From Mycobacterium sp. M26 (GTDB lineage: Bacteria; Actinomycetota; Actinomycetes; Mycobacteriales; Mycobacteriaceae), in contig NZ_LN929908.1 of the NCBI RefSeq assembly GCF_001494595.1, positions 372,001-436,000 of the forward strand: a stretch of 64,000 nt of DNA, in the 5' to 3' direction. A program made the translations under genes and the position numbers. Positions 47,187-57,590 of the stretch are shown in pieces; position 1 is the first letter of the stretch; each line of letters opens with the position of its first letter. The notes beneath the pieces were generated by a model. The model worked only from the letters and a program-made list of their open reading frames with translations. It was not told where the DNA came from and searched no databases.

Positions 47187-47399
47187 ATGGGATTCCTCGA
47201 CAAAGCCAAGGAAGTCTTGAGCGAGAATGCCGACAAGGTGGAGGCGGCGATCGACAAGGCCGGCGACATCATCGACGAGAAGACTCAGGGCAAGTTCAAA
47301 GAGGCCGTCGACAAGGTCCAGGAGACCGCGAAGAGCGCTGTCGACAATACCGCCGAGGCGGCCAAGAACGTGACCGACAAGGGAAACCAGCAGACCTGA
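47187..47399 (+). CDS. Small amphipathic-helix protein (Rv0909-like, annotated antitoxin)
   Basis: 70 residues, almost entirely charged helix: MGFLDKAKEVLSENADKVEA then repeats of the type D.A.EAVDKVQETAKSAVDN. ATG 47187 follows GAAAGGG. In M. tuberculosis the neighbour pair Rv0909/Rv0910 has been proposed as toxin-antitoxin. The sequence has no DNA-binding motif and looks more like a LEA/CsbD-type stress helix. Three nt separate it from the SRPBCC gene. Confidence 0.82.
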   Translation: MGFLDKAKEVLSENADKVEAAIDKAGDIIDEKTQGKFKEAVDKVQETAKSAVDNTAEAAKNVTDKGNQQT

Positions 47400-47402
47400 C
47401 AG

Positions 47403-47849
47403 ATGGCGAAACTCTCCGTATCCGTAGACGTTCCGTTACCGCCCGAGCAAGCCTGGCAGCACGCCTCTGATCTGTCCCGGTACAAGGAATGGCTGACCAT
47501 TCACCGGGTCTGGCGCTCCAAGCTGCCGGACACCCTCGACAAGGGCACCGTGGTGGAGTCCATCGTCGAGGTCAAGGGCATGCCCAACCGGGTGAAGTGG
47601 ACCATCGTGCACTTCAAGCCGCCGGAGGCGATGACCCTCAACGGAGCCGGTGTCGGGGGAGTCAAGGTCAAACTGATCGGCAAGGTCGCACCGCATGCGA
47701 AGGACGCCGACTCCTCGGTGGTCACCATGGATGTCCACCTGGGCGGCCCGGCGCTGTTCGGGCCGATCGGCATGCTGGTGGCCGGTGCCCTGCGCGGCGA
47801 CATCAAGGAGTCGCTGGACCGGTTCGTAACGGTCTTCGCGCCGTCCTAG
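47403..47849 (+). CDS. SRPBCC-fold protein (Rv0910-like, annotated toxin)
   Basis: 148 residues. SRPBCC/polyketide-cyclase fold: VDVPLPPEQAWQHASDLSRYKEWLTIH at the start, a strand-rich middle, and the final helix GALRGDIKESLDRFVTVF. The cavity should bind a lipid. Rv0910 was proposed as a toxin partner of Rv0909; the fold itself does not suggest toxicity. Its stop shares CTAG (47846-47849) with the stop of the convergent broken gene. Confidence 0.85.
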   Translation: MAKLSVSVDVPLPPEQAWQHASDLSRYKEWLTIHRVWRSKLPDTLDKGTVVESIVEVKGMPNRVKWTIVHFKPPEAMTLNGAGVGGVKVKLIGKVAPHAKDADSSVVTMDVHLGGPALFGPIGMLVAGALRGDIKESLDRFVTVFAPS

Positions 47850-48296
47850 CGGCCGGCCCGGATCACCCGGTGCGGGCTCGGGTGCGGGTGCACCCGGTTG
47901 ACCGGATGGCGTGCCGGGGTCGGTGCCGGCTGCGGGCGGGCGCCGGTCTCGAGGAAGCGTCTGTCGAGGTTGGCGATGAGGTCCTGGACAGCCCTGCGCT
48001 CGCGTTCGGCGGTGCGGATCATCCCGCCGATGCGGCGGGCCTGGGTCTGCTCGCCACGGCGCTGGGAGCGCCCTGCGCTCGCGTTCGGCGGTGCGGATCA
48101 TCCCGCCGATGCGGCGGGCCTGGGTCTGCTCGCCACGGCGCTGGTAGCGCTCCAGGGCTGCACCGTAGGTCAACAGGTCGGCGTCGAGCTCCTCACACTG
48201 GGCCAGCAACATCTCCCGCAGGTGCTGCGCCTGCTGGCGATTCGCCGACTCGGAAAGGGGTTCGACGTGTCCGTCGCGGCTCCTCAGTGGGGTCAC
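47846..48296 (-). pseudogene. Small helical protein gene frameshifted by a 79-nt tandem duplication
   Basis: From GTG 48296 the frame encodes about 75 residues of charged helix (SESANRQQAQHLREMLLAQCEELDADLLTYG in part, then GGMIRTAERERRA). It then enters a second, directly repeated 79-nt unit; because 79 is not a multiple of three, translation shifts and runs on antisense to 47436. Skipping one unit joins AERERRA to VQDLIANLDRRFLETGARP and a normal stop at 47846, a protein of about 123 residues. I do not recognise the family; the pattern suggests a coiled coil. Confidence 0.7.
47991..48144. repeat. 79-nt period tandem duplication
   Basis: Bases 47991-48065 are repeated without a mismatch at 48070-48144 (75 identical bases, period 79). 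Both copies begin GCCCTGCGCTCGCGTTCGGC. The duplication breaks the minus-strand gene. Perfect identity shows that it is recent, or that it is an assembly error. Confidence 0.9.
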
Positions 48297-48441
48297 GCGC
48301 GAACTGTATCGGACGTTTCTGACGCCCGCGCAGCGGGCGGAAACCGTTGTGCCAGCACCACCTTCCGTTCACCAACCTGTCGCTGTCTTGTCATCCAGAT
48401 CACCTTTCGACAGTTGCGCAAACGCCCCCTCGCGTTCGATG

Positions 48442-48663
48442 ATGTCCGGCGTGAACCGTGCCGAAGAGCAGCGCCAGATGGCACAGGTGCTGGCGCGCCT
48501 CACCGACGAGTTCCCCTACATGCCCGACCACGTGATCACCGAGACCGTGGACGCCGCCCACCGCCGCTTCGAGGGTGCCCGGATCAGGGAGTTCGTGCCG
48601 CTGTTCGTGGAGCGCTACTGCCGCTCTGAGTTCGCCCAGCAGCCCGTCGTGGAGATCTCCGCC

Positions 48664-48666
<3 letters not shown>
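48442..48666 (+). CDS. Small three-helix-bundle dimerisation-domain protein
   Basis: 74 residues from ATG 48442 (MSGVNRAEEQR); ATG 48439 or GTG 48451 are alternatives. Pattern RQMAQVLARLTDEFPYMPDHVITETVDAAHRRFEGARIREFVPLFVERYCRSEF is the three-helix bundle found in many short mycobacterial proteins (given here as segments of one domain). Function unknown. Divergent from the frameshifted gene, convergent with the sensor kinase. Confidence 0.72.
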
Positions 48667-50882
<2,216 letters not shown>

Positions 50883-50917
50883 ACCGCAGTAGAGCCTGAA
50901 AGCGTCCCCGCCGGGTA

Positions 50918-50931
50918 GGGACTTTGGTCCT
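50918..50931. promoter_or_regulatory. DosR-box-like palindrome
   Basis: GGGACTTTGGTCCT matches the recalled DosR core GGGACTTTNGTCCC at all but the last base, and its halves form an inverted repeat. It lies between the divergent regulator gene (36 nt away) and the universal stress gene (120 nt away). A further 7-bp inverted repeat, GGGGTCC/GGACCCC, occurs at 50961-50991. Confidence 0.7.
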
Positions 50932-51051
50932 GAAATCACCTGACCAACGCCAGCTCAGAAGGGGTCCAAGACTCCTGGCGGGCAGGACCCCCGGGCAGGG
51001 ATTGTCGTTACCGACATGGCCACCGTGGCCGGCGCGAGCGGGGAGGACGAC

Positions 51052-51939
51052 ATGGTGCACAGCCCCGCAGCAGCCGGCGAGATCGTCGTCGGCGTCGACG
51101 GCTCGGCATCGTCGAACGCCGCGGTCCGCTGGGCCGCCGCCCAGGCCGGTCGCCGCCATGTCGCCCTGCGCCTGGTGCACGTCGCCGCTGCCCCATCGGT
51201 CACCAACGTGATGCTCCCGGTGCCGACCGAGTTCGAGGAGTGGCAGGACACCCAGGCTCGCGAAGTCCTGCGCGAGGCCACCGAGTTGGTCGCCCAGGTG
51301 GGTGCCGAAACCGGTTCTCCGGCAAGAATTTCAGACACCGACATCTATCACGCCGCACCGGTGCCCACTTTGATCGACCTGTCCAAGGGCGCCGAACTGA
51401 TCGTCGTGGGCAGCCGCGGGATGGGCGCCTTCCGGCGCACCCTGCTCGGCTCGGCCAGCACCGGGCTGCTCCATCATGCGCACTGCCCGGTAGCGGTGAT
51501 CCACGACGGCCCGACACCGGCGCCGCACCTGCCCGTCGTCGTCGGCGTCGACGGGTCGCCCGCCTCGGTGGAGGCCGTCACCTTCGCGTTCGCCGAAGCG
51601 TCCCGGCTGGGGGTGGACCTGGTGGCCGTGCATGCCTGGAGCGACGACAGCCTGTTCGCGGTTCCCGGGGTGGACTGGGCCGCGGTCGTGGTCGCCGAGG
51701 AAGAAGTGTTGTCACAGCGGTTGGCCGGGATGGCGCAGGACTATCCCGACGTGACCGTGCATCGCGTGGTGGTGCGCGATCAGCCCGCGCGGTACCTGGC
51801 CGAGCAGGCTCAGGGCGCGCAGCTGCTGGTCGTGGGCAGTCACGGTCGGGGCGGATTCGCCGGGATGTTGCTCGGCTCCGTCAGCGCCGCGCTGGCCCAC
51901 ACCGTCACCATCCCCCTAGTTGTCGCGCGTCGTTACTAG
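51052..51939 (+). CDS. Tandem universal stress protein
   Basis: 295 residues from ATG 51052, chosen for GGGGAGGA upstream rather than ATG 51016. Two UspA domains (about 7-145 and 155-295). Both have ATP-binding loops of the G-x2-G-x9-G(S) type: VVGSRGMGAFRRTLLGSAS and VVGSHGRGGFAGMLLGSVS. Such proteins are typical members of DosR regulons (Rv3134c-like). Divergent from the DosR-like gene and sharing its promoter region, so hypoxic induction is likely. Confidence 0.9.
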   Translation: MVHSPAAAGEIVVGVDGSASSNAAVRWAAAQAGRRHVALRLVHVAAAPSVTNVMLPVPTEFEEWQDTQAREVLREATELVAQVGAETGSPARISDTDIYHAAPVPTLIDLSKGAELIVVGSRGMGAFRRTLLGSASTGLLHHAHCPVAVIHDGPTPAPHLPVVVGVDGSPASVEAVTFAFAEASRLGVDLVAVHAWSDDSLFAVPGVDWAAVVVAEEEVLSQRLAGMAQDYPDVTVHRVVVRDQPARYLAEQAQGAQLLVVGSHGRGGFAGMLLGSVSAALAHTVTIPLVVARRY

Positions 51940-52016
51940 CACCCCACGGCGCGCGCCTTGAGCCGGCGGACGGAGTTCTCCCCCGTCCGCCGGCTCGCTC
52001 TTTCTAGACTGCGTCG

Positions 52017-52898
52017 GTGACCGCCAACTACGAGTGTCGCGTCGATAGCGGGGCCGTCGACGCCGTCGACTTCCACACCCACGTCGAGATCGACGCCGCC
52101 GGCCACTGCGCCTACGATGCCGAGCTGGCCGGCGCCACCGGGCGCTACTTCAAGCTCGGCGACGACTACTTCAACCGAGTCGACGACCTCGCCGCGCTCT
52201 ACCGCGCGAACAACACCGCCGCGGTGGTGTTCACCGTCGACGCGCACACGGTCTCCGGGCACCAGCCCAACTCGGTCGAGGACCTGATCGAGGGGGCCGC
52301 GCGCAACAACGACATCCTGATCCCGTTCGGCACCGTCGACCCGTGGGACGACACCGCCGTGGCCCGGGTGCACACACAGATCAGCCTGGGCGCCAAGGGT
52401 TTCAAGTTCCACCCCAGCCTGCAGGCCTTCGAACCCAACGACCGCCGGTTCTATCCGATCTACGAGGCGATCACCGCTGCCGGGGTGCCGGCGCTGTTCC
52501 ACACCGGCCAGACCGGGCTGGGTTCGGCGCTGCCCGGCGGGCACGGGATCAAACTGCGTTACTCCGATCCGATGCTGCTCGACGACGTCGCCGCCGACTT
52601 CCCGGAGCTGACCGTGGTGATGGCGCATCCGGCGGTGCCGTGGGTGGACGCGCAGATCGCGGTCGCCTCACATAAGGCCAACGTGTACGTCGATCTGTCC
52701 GGCTGGTCGCCGAAGTACTTCCCGCCGCAGCTGGTGCACGCCATCGGCAGGCAGCTGCGTACCAAGGCACTGTTCGGCACCGACCACCCCTACATCTCGC
52801 TGGAGCGCTGGCGGCGCGACTTCGATGCCCTCGGCGTCGACCCGGAGGTGCTGTCGCTGATCCTGAAGGACAACGCCGTGCGGGTGCTGGGGCTCTGA
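52017..52898 (+). CDS. Amidohydrolase_2 family metal-dependent hydrolase
   Basis: 293 residues from GTG 52017. TIM-barrel amidohydrolase: metal ligands DFHTHVE near residue 18-24, FKFHPSLQAF, LFHTGQTG, MAHPAVPW and the Asp in FGTDHPYIS. This ordering matches the ACMSD-like (Amidohydro_2) group, which hydrolyses or decarboxylates aromatic acid derivatives. Substrate unknown. Ends 4 nt from the convergent channel gene. Confidence 0.88.
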   Translation: MTANYECRVDSGAVDAVDFHTHVEIDAAGHCAYDAELAGATGRYFKLGDDYFNRVDDLAALYRANNTAAVVFTVDAHTVSGHQPNSVEDLIEGAARNNDILIPFGTVDPWDDTAVARVHTQISLGAKGFKFHPSLQAFEPNDRRFYPIYEAITAAGVPALFHTGQTGLGSALPGGHGIKLRYSDPMLLDDVAADFPELTVVMAHPAVPWVDAQIAVASHKANVYVDLSGWSPKYFPPQLVHAIGRQLRTKALFGTDHPYISLERWRRDFDALGVDPEVLSLILKDNAVRVLGL

Positions 52899-52902
52899 CC
52901 GG

Positions 52903-54621
52903 TCAACCCGTCCAGTGCGTCGGGGTGATTCTGCCGGGCTGTGAGGCCCGCTGGCCCTTGCGCATGGTGTCGATCAACTCGCGGTAGGGCCCGACCAGGT
53001 AGGCAGTGTCGCCGGCGACCAGCTGGGTCTCGCGGCGCGGGTGCAGCCGCACCGGTGAACCGTCGCGTTCGATGGCGATCACCCGGGTCTGGGTGGAGAG
53101 CTCGAACATCCGGATGCCGTCGAGTTCGCTGTCGGGCAGCACCCGCACACCGCCCACCATGAAGGATCGCTGGCCCACCGAGAAGGTGCCCAGCACGTCG
53201 AGGCCCATTGCCGCGCCGATGAACCACGGGGTGGCCAGGTCGACGGTGGAGCGCACGTAGCCGAAACCGAACCGGTGGCCGACCGCGGAGCCCAGCGCCC
53301 GGTCGTAGATGCGCAGCACGATGGGAACGTCGGGACGGTGCAGCTCCGGTGCGGTGCGCGGCCCGAGCATCTCGCGCAGCACGATGCCGGTCTCGATGTT
53401 GACCATGTCGTCCTGGGTCAGCACGGCGATGGCGCGGGCGTCGTCGAGACGGGCGGCCTCCAGCGTCTGGCGCAGGGTGGCGTCGCCGAAGATCACCGGC
53501 AGTTCGAGCTCGTCAGCGGCGGCCAGGTAACGGTTGTCCTCATTGCGTTCGATCACTGCGACGTCGTGCCCGGCGGCCTTGAGGACGCTGGCGACCCGGA
53601 TACCGAACGAGCCCAGTCCGACGATGACGACGTGGCGGTGCAGGTGCCGGATCTTCTGCCGGCTGGCCGACTGGGACAGCCGCCGGGACAGCAGCACGTC
53701 GGCGACGAAGGCGACCACGATGGCCGTGGTGGCCACGCCGGCGAACATCATCAGCACGCCCCACAACCGCAACCAGTCGGGTTGATCGAGGAAGTTGAAG
53801 TCGCCGTAGCCCACCGTGGCGATGGTCTCGGCGGAGAAGTACAGCGCGTCGATCCAGTCCATCCCGGGCTGCTGATAGGCGAAGCGCAGCATGATCGTCG
53901 AGCCGATCAACAACATCGCCGACACCGCCAGCGCCCGGTAGAACATCGGGTTCAGGTCGTCGCGGAAAGCCCGTACCGCGTCGGCGATCCGGACGACCAG
54001 CGGCCGTTCCCGGGGCGCCGAGGGAATCGGCTTGGCGATCTTGATGCCTCGCTCGGTCAGCTCGTCGGCCGTGCCGATCATCGCCGTCCAGTCGCCGGGA
54101 TGCACCCGCTCGTCGCGGCCCGGGCAGGCGATCACCTCGCCCGGGTGCTCGGAATGCTCGCCGCGGATGATGGCCACCGGTGCCAGGTCGCCGTACATCG
54201 TTCGCAGCGTGTCCTCATGGTCGGCGGTCGCGCCGGAGACGACGAAGTCGATGCCGGCCGCGGTAATCGTGTGGGTGGTGCGCTCCAGCAGCGCCTCGAC
54301 CACCGACGGTGCGGCCAGATCGGCGATGTCCAGGACGGCGCCGGGGCCGTTGTCGTCGGACATGGCCTTGCGCAGCACGGTGTTGGCGAGCCGGGTGACG
54401 ACCCGCACCCGGGGGTTGGCCTGCCGGGCCAGCAGCGCGATCTCCAGGTTCAGCGCATCGTCGTCGTCGGCACAGATGATTGCGTCGGCGGTACCGATCC
54501 CGGCAGCCTCCAGGCCGTCGGGGGACTGCAGGGTGACCACGCTGAGCTCGGCATTGTTCAGCTCGTCGATGATCCGCATCGCGAGCGCATCGTCCCCGCA
54601 AACGATGGTGTGGCCGTGCAT
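52903..54621 (-). CDS. Two-helix potassium channel with RCK domains on both sides
   Basis: 572 residues. N-terminal Rossmann-like RCK/TrkA domain (1-200) with a degenerate nucleotide loop (CGDDALAMR), then helix 1 (about 227-249), pore helix and selectivity filter TVGYGD (269-274), helix 2 (about 286-311) and a second TrkA-N domain with an intact VIVGLGSFGIRVASVL (331-346) plus TrkA-C. The filter marks K+ selectivity. An RCK domain ahead of the pore is unusual, since most such channels are pore-RCK-RCK. Neighbour of the hypoxia genes. Confidence 0.88.
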   Translation of the reverse strand: MHGHTIVCGDDALAMRIIDELNNAELSVVTLQSPDGLEAAGIGTADAIICADDDDALNLEIALLARQANPRVRVVTRLANTVLRKAMSDDNGPGAVLDIADLAAPSVVEALLERTTHTITAAGIDFVVSGATADHEDTLRTMYGDLAPVAIIRGEHSEHPGEVIACPGRDERVHPGDWTAMIGTADELTERGIKIAKPIPSAPRERPLVVRIADAVRAFRDDLNPMFYRALAVSAMLLIGSTIMLRFAYQQPGMDWIDALYFSAETIATVGYGDFNFLDQPDWLRLWGVLMMFAGVATTAIVVAFVADVLLSRRLSQSASRQKIRHLHRHVVIVGLGSFGIRVASVLKAAGHDVAVIERNEDNRYLAAADELELPVIFGDATLRQTLEAARLDDARAIAVLTQDDMVNIETGIVLREMLGPRTAPELHRPDVPIVLRIYDRALGSAVGHRFGFGYVRSTVDLATPWFIGAAMGLDVLGTFSVGQRSFMVGGVRVLPDSELDGIRMFELSTQTRVIAIERDGSPVRLHPRRETQLVAGDTAYLVGPYRELIDTMRKGQRASQPGRITPTHWTG

Positions 54622-54670
54622 GGGGAAACGCTACTTCGGAAACCTTCGCGATGACGGGTCAAGATGAGGG

Positions 54671-55408
54671 ATGCCCAATTCTTCGCGTCCCTACGTCAAG
54701 GCGTGTATCAACGGCGCCCGCACCCCCGACCAGCACCCCGGTCTCCCGGTCAGTCCGCAGCAGCTTGCCGACGCCGCCCTGGCCGCACACCGAGCCGGTG
54801 CCCAGGCCGTCCACCTGCACCCCAAGACCGCCGACGGGGTGGACTCGCTGCTTGCCGACACCGTCGGGCCCGCCGTCACCGCGGTCCGGCACGCCGTCCC
54901 GGGCCTGCCGCTGGGGGTGACGACGGGTTTCTGGGCGCTGCCGGACCCTGACGCGCGGCTGGCTGCCGTCCGGTCCTGGGAGGTGCTGCCGGACTTCGCG
55001 TCGGTGAACTGGCATGAGCCCGGCTCCGAGGAACTGGCCGAGTTACTGCTCAGCCGGGGATTGGGGGTGGAGGTCGGTATCTTCCACGCCGAGGCCGCGC
55101 AGGCGTGGGCGCGTTCGGAGGTGGCGCCGCACTGCATGCGGGTGATGATCGAACTGCAGGCCGACGGCGACACCGAGACCGCCGACGACCTGCTGGCGCG
55201 GATCCGCCGTGCCGGGTCACCGGCGCCGGTGCTGCTACACGGGCTCGACGACAGCTGCTGGCCGCTGCTGCGTCATGCCGGTGTGCGCGGACTCCAGACC
55301 CGCATCGGTCTGGAGGACACCGTGCATCTGCCGGACGGGTCGCTGGCGCCGGGCAATGCCGAACTGGTCGAGGCCGCCGTGCAGATCCTCGGCGAGATCA
55401 GGAACTGA
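54671..55408 (+). CDS. BKACE-like (DUF849) beta-keto acid cleavage family protein
   Basis: 245 residues, slightly shorter than the usual 270-310. TIM-barrel with YVKACINGAR at the start, metal-site HLHPKTADG, FASVNWHEPG, and the final strand RGLQTRIGLEDTVHLPDG, the conserved BKACE end. BKACE enzymes cleave beta-keto acids with acetyl-CoA to CoA esters; the substrate here is unknown. ATG 54671. Its end overlaps the convergent cupin gene by 11 nt. Confidence 0.85.
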   Translation: MPNSSRPYVKACINGARTPDQHPGLPVSPQQLADAALAAHRAGAQAVHLHPKTADGVDSLLADTVGPAVTAVRHAVPGLPLGVTTGFWALPDPDARLAAVRSWEVLPDFASVNWHEPGSEELAELLLSRGLGVEVGIFHAEAAQAWARSEVAPHCMRVMIELQADGDTETADDLLARIRRAGSPAPVLLHGLDDSCWPLLRHAGVRGLQTRIGLEDTVHLPDGSLAPGNAELVEAAVQILGEIRN

Positions 55409-55835
55409 GCGCGAAGTCGGCGAAGTCGAAGCCGGGGACCACGACGCAGCTGACCAGAGTCGCCTCGTCGTCGCGGGGCTCGGCGCGCTGCCAGTAGCCC
55501 GGTGGCACCAGAATCTGCGGCTGCTGCCCGGCGGTGATGTCGGGACCCAGCACATACGTTGTGGCACTGTCCTGTTCGCGGCCGATCTCCAGCAGCAGCG
55601 GGCTGCCGCGGTGGTAGAACCACAGCTCGGCGCTGCGCACGGTGTGCCAGGCCGACTGCTGCCCGGGCAGCAGCACGAACAGGATCGCGGTGCCGGCATT
55701 GCGGGGTCCGGTGTAGTCCGGCGGAAGCACGGACTCGCCGAGAACCAGATCGCTGCGCCATGTCTCGCTGAAGAAGCCGCCCTCGGGATGGGGAGCCATA
55801 TCGAGCTGCCGAACCCAGTCGGGGAGTTCCGTCAT
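55398..55835 (-). CDS. Cupin_5 (DUF985) family protein
   Basis: 145 residues. Single beta-barrel cupin: LDMAPHPEGGFFSETWRS opens the family, followed by AILFVLLPGQQSAWHTVRSAELWFYHRG with the conserved His and ending LVSCVVVPGFDFADFAL. The DUF985 group binds a metal or a sugar-like ligand; its reaction is unknown. ATG 55835. Divergent from the ABC-F leader region. Confidence 0.9.
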   Translation of the reverse strand: MTELPDWVRQLDMAPHPEGGFFSETWRSDLVLGESVLPPDYTGPRNAGTAILFVLLPGQQSAWHTVRSAELWFYHRGSPLLLEIGREQDSATTYVLGPDITAGQQPQILVPPGYWQRAEPRDDEATLVSCVVVPGFDFADFALSS

Positions 55836-55873
55836 ATGCCGTCCTCGGTCGATGTGTGCACCCAGCGTAGAGA

Positions 55874-55911
55874 TAAATCGGTTGCCCGCGAGGACCTTCC
55901 CTGGCTAGCGT
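55874..55911 (+). promoter_or_regulatory. WhiB7-type promoter candidate for the ABC-F gene
   Basis: The stretch TAAATCGG immediately precedes a -35-like TTGCCC (55882-55887), followed after 18 nt by TAGCGT (55906-55911), which fits the mycobacterial -10 rule TANNNT. An AT-rich block abutting the -35 hexamer is the published hallmark of WhiB7-dependent promoters, which drive antibiotic-resistance genes including ABC-F genes. Recognition is from memory, not a scored match. Confidence 0.45.
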
Positions 55912-55935
55912 GGCGGACGTTCAGCTGACCCAGTC

Positions 55936-56034
55936 ATGGAAAGGACGGTCCTCGTCGTGGATCTGTGCATCGGCCCCGTGCTCGCTGCCCACCACTACGG
56001 AGACTTATGCCTACCGAATCTGCCATCACACTGA
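55936..56034 (+). CDS. Possible leader peptide ORF overlapping the ABC-F start
   Basis: A 32-codon ORF starting MERTVLVVDLCIG and ending PNLPSH, in a different frame from the ABC-F gene and overlapping its first 28 nt. It lies just downstream of the candidate promoter. Leader peptides with ribosome stalling commonly control ABC-F resistance genes. It lacks a clear Shine-Dalgarno, so it may be chance. Confidence 0.3.
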   Translation: MERTVLVVDLCIGPVLAAHHYGDLCLPNLPSH

Positions 56035-57581
56035 TCGATCTCGGTTTCGTCTGGCCGGACGGAACCATCGCGCTTGACCATCTCAGCGCCACCTTCCCCA
56101 CCGGGAGTACCGGCCTGGTCGGCGACAACGGCAGCGGCAAATCCACCCTGTTGCGGCTCATCGCCGGGGAGCTGGTGCCGTCCACCGGCCGGATCGTCAC
56201 CGCCGGCGACGTCGGCTATCTCCCGCAGACCGTGACGCTGAACGTAGAGACCAGGATCGCCGAGGTGCTCGGTGTCGCCGACAAGCTCGATGCGCTGCGC
56301 GCCATCGAGGCCGGCAGCGCCGAGGAGCGGCATTTCGACGTGCTCGGGGACGACTGGGATGTCGAAGACCGCGCCGGGGAAGCGCTGGCGGCCATCGGAT
56401 TCGGCGTCGAGGCACTGGATCGCACCGTCGGGCAGGTGTCCGGCGGTGAGGCCATGTTGGTGGCGATCACCGCGCTGCGAATGAGCCGGGCCTCGATCAC
56501 CCTGCTCGATGAGCCGACCAACAACCTGGACCGCGATGCGCGCGGGCGATTGTCGGCCCTACTGGCTGACTGGCCGGGAACGGTGGTGGTCGTCAGCCAT
56601 GACGTCGACCTACTGGACCGGCTGGATAACACCGCCGAGCTGTACGACCACCACCTGAGCACCTACGGCGGCCCGTACCGCCAGTGGCGCAGCCACCTCG
56701 AGCGTGAACAGGCCGCCGCCGCGCAGGCCGTCGCCGCGGCCGAGCACACCATGCGCGTGGAGAAACGGCAGCGCGTCGAGGCCGAAACCAAGCTGGCTCG
56801 GCGAAACCGCAAGGCACAGAAGGACTTCACCAACAAGCGGGCACCCAAGATTGTGATGAACACCTGGGCGATGTCCGCCGAGGTGGCGGCGGGCAAGCTG
56901 CGCGCCAACCTCGACGCCAAGGTGTCGGCCGCACAGGACGCGCTGCAGGCGGCTGAGGCTCGGGTGCGCGCCGACGAGCACATCCGCATCGACCTGCCCG
57001 ATCCTGAGGTCTCGGCCCGCCGTCGCATCGCCGAATTACCCGGTGCCGATGAGCCTTTCGTGGTGCAGGGGCCGGAGCGGATCGCCATCGTGGGGCCCAA
57101 CGGCATCGGCAAGACCGCGCTGCTGGAGGACCTGATGGCCGGGCGTGCCGGCCGGCTGCTGACCGACCGGGTGGGCTATCTGCGCCAGCGCCTCGACGGG
57201 CTGGACGACGCGGCCGGCGTGCTCGACACCGTCAGCGCGGTGGCTCCCGGCCTCGATCCGGCGCTGGTGCGCACCCGGCTGGCCCGCTTTCTGCTGCGCG
57301 GTGACGCGGTCCACCGCCCGGTGTCCGCACTGTCGGGTGGCGAGCGGTTCCGGGTCGCGCTGGCCCGTCTGCTGCTGGCCGACCCGGCGCCGCAGCTGGT
57401 GATCCTCGACGAACCGACCAACAATCTGGACATCAGCAGTGTCGACCAGCTCGTCGACGCGGTGCGCGCCTACCGGGGGGCCGTGCTGGTGGTCAGCCAC
57501 GACGACGACTTCCTGGGCCGGCTCGACCTGAGCAGGAGGCTGGCCATGCGGATGCCGGGCGTGCTGACCGCGGCGGGTTAG
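56007..57581 (+). CDS. ABC-F family ATPase (ribosome-acting, possible antibiotic resistance)
   Basis: 524 residues from ATG 56007, no membrane helices. Two ABC domains: Walker A GDNGSGKS, signature VSGGEAML, Walker B LLDEPTNNLD; and GPNGIGKT, LSGGERFRV, VILDEPTNNLD. Between them lies a linker rich in Arg, Lys and Ala (about 225-330), the P-site tRNA interaction motif of ABC-F proteins. These bind the ribosomal E site and either displace antibiotics (macrolide, lincosamide, pleuromutilin) or regulate translation. The upstream promoter suggests a resistance role; this is inference. Confidence 0.9.
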   Translation: MPTESAITLIDLGFVWPDGTIALDHLSATFPTGSTGLVGDNGSGKSTLLRLIAGELVPSTGRIVTAGDVGYLPQTVTLNVETRIAEVLGVADKLDALRAIEAGSAEERHFDVLGDDWDVEDRAGEALAAIGFGVEALDRTVGQVSGGEAMLVAITALRMSRASITLLDEPTNNLDRDARGRLSALLADWPGTVVVVSHDVDLLDRLDNTAELYDHHLSTYGGPYRQWRSHLEREQAAAAQAVAAAEHTMRVEKRQRVEAETKLARRNRKAQKDFTNKRAPKIVMNTWAMSAEVAAGKLRANLDAKVSAAQDALQAAEARVRADEHIRIDLPDPEVSARRRIAELPGADEPFVVQGPERIAIVGPNGIGKTALLEDLMAGRAGRLLTDRVGYLRQRLDGLDDAAGVLDTVSAVAPGLDPALVRTRLARFLLRGDAVHRPVSALSGGERFRVALARLLLADPAPQLVILDEPTNNLDISSVDQLVDAVRAYRGAVLVVSHDDDFLGRLDLSRRLAMRMPGVLTAAG

Positions 57582-57590
57582 GGTCTGACC

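Noticed and set aside
47436..48296. 286-residue continuous minus-strand frame
   Set aside because: It stays open only because the 79-nt duplication shifts into an antisense frame of the Rv0910-like gene; the downstream part is not protein-like.
50961..50991. GGGGTCC/GGACCCC inverted repeat as a second DosR box
   Set aside because: The half-sites differ from GGGAC and the 17-nt spacing is wrong for DosR; it may be another operator but there is nothing to name it.
53275..54654. 459-residue plus-strand open frame opposite the K+ channel
   Set aside because: No motif, antisense to a clear RCK-pore-RCK protein.
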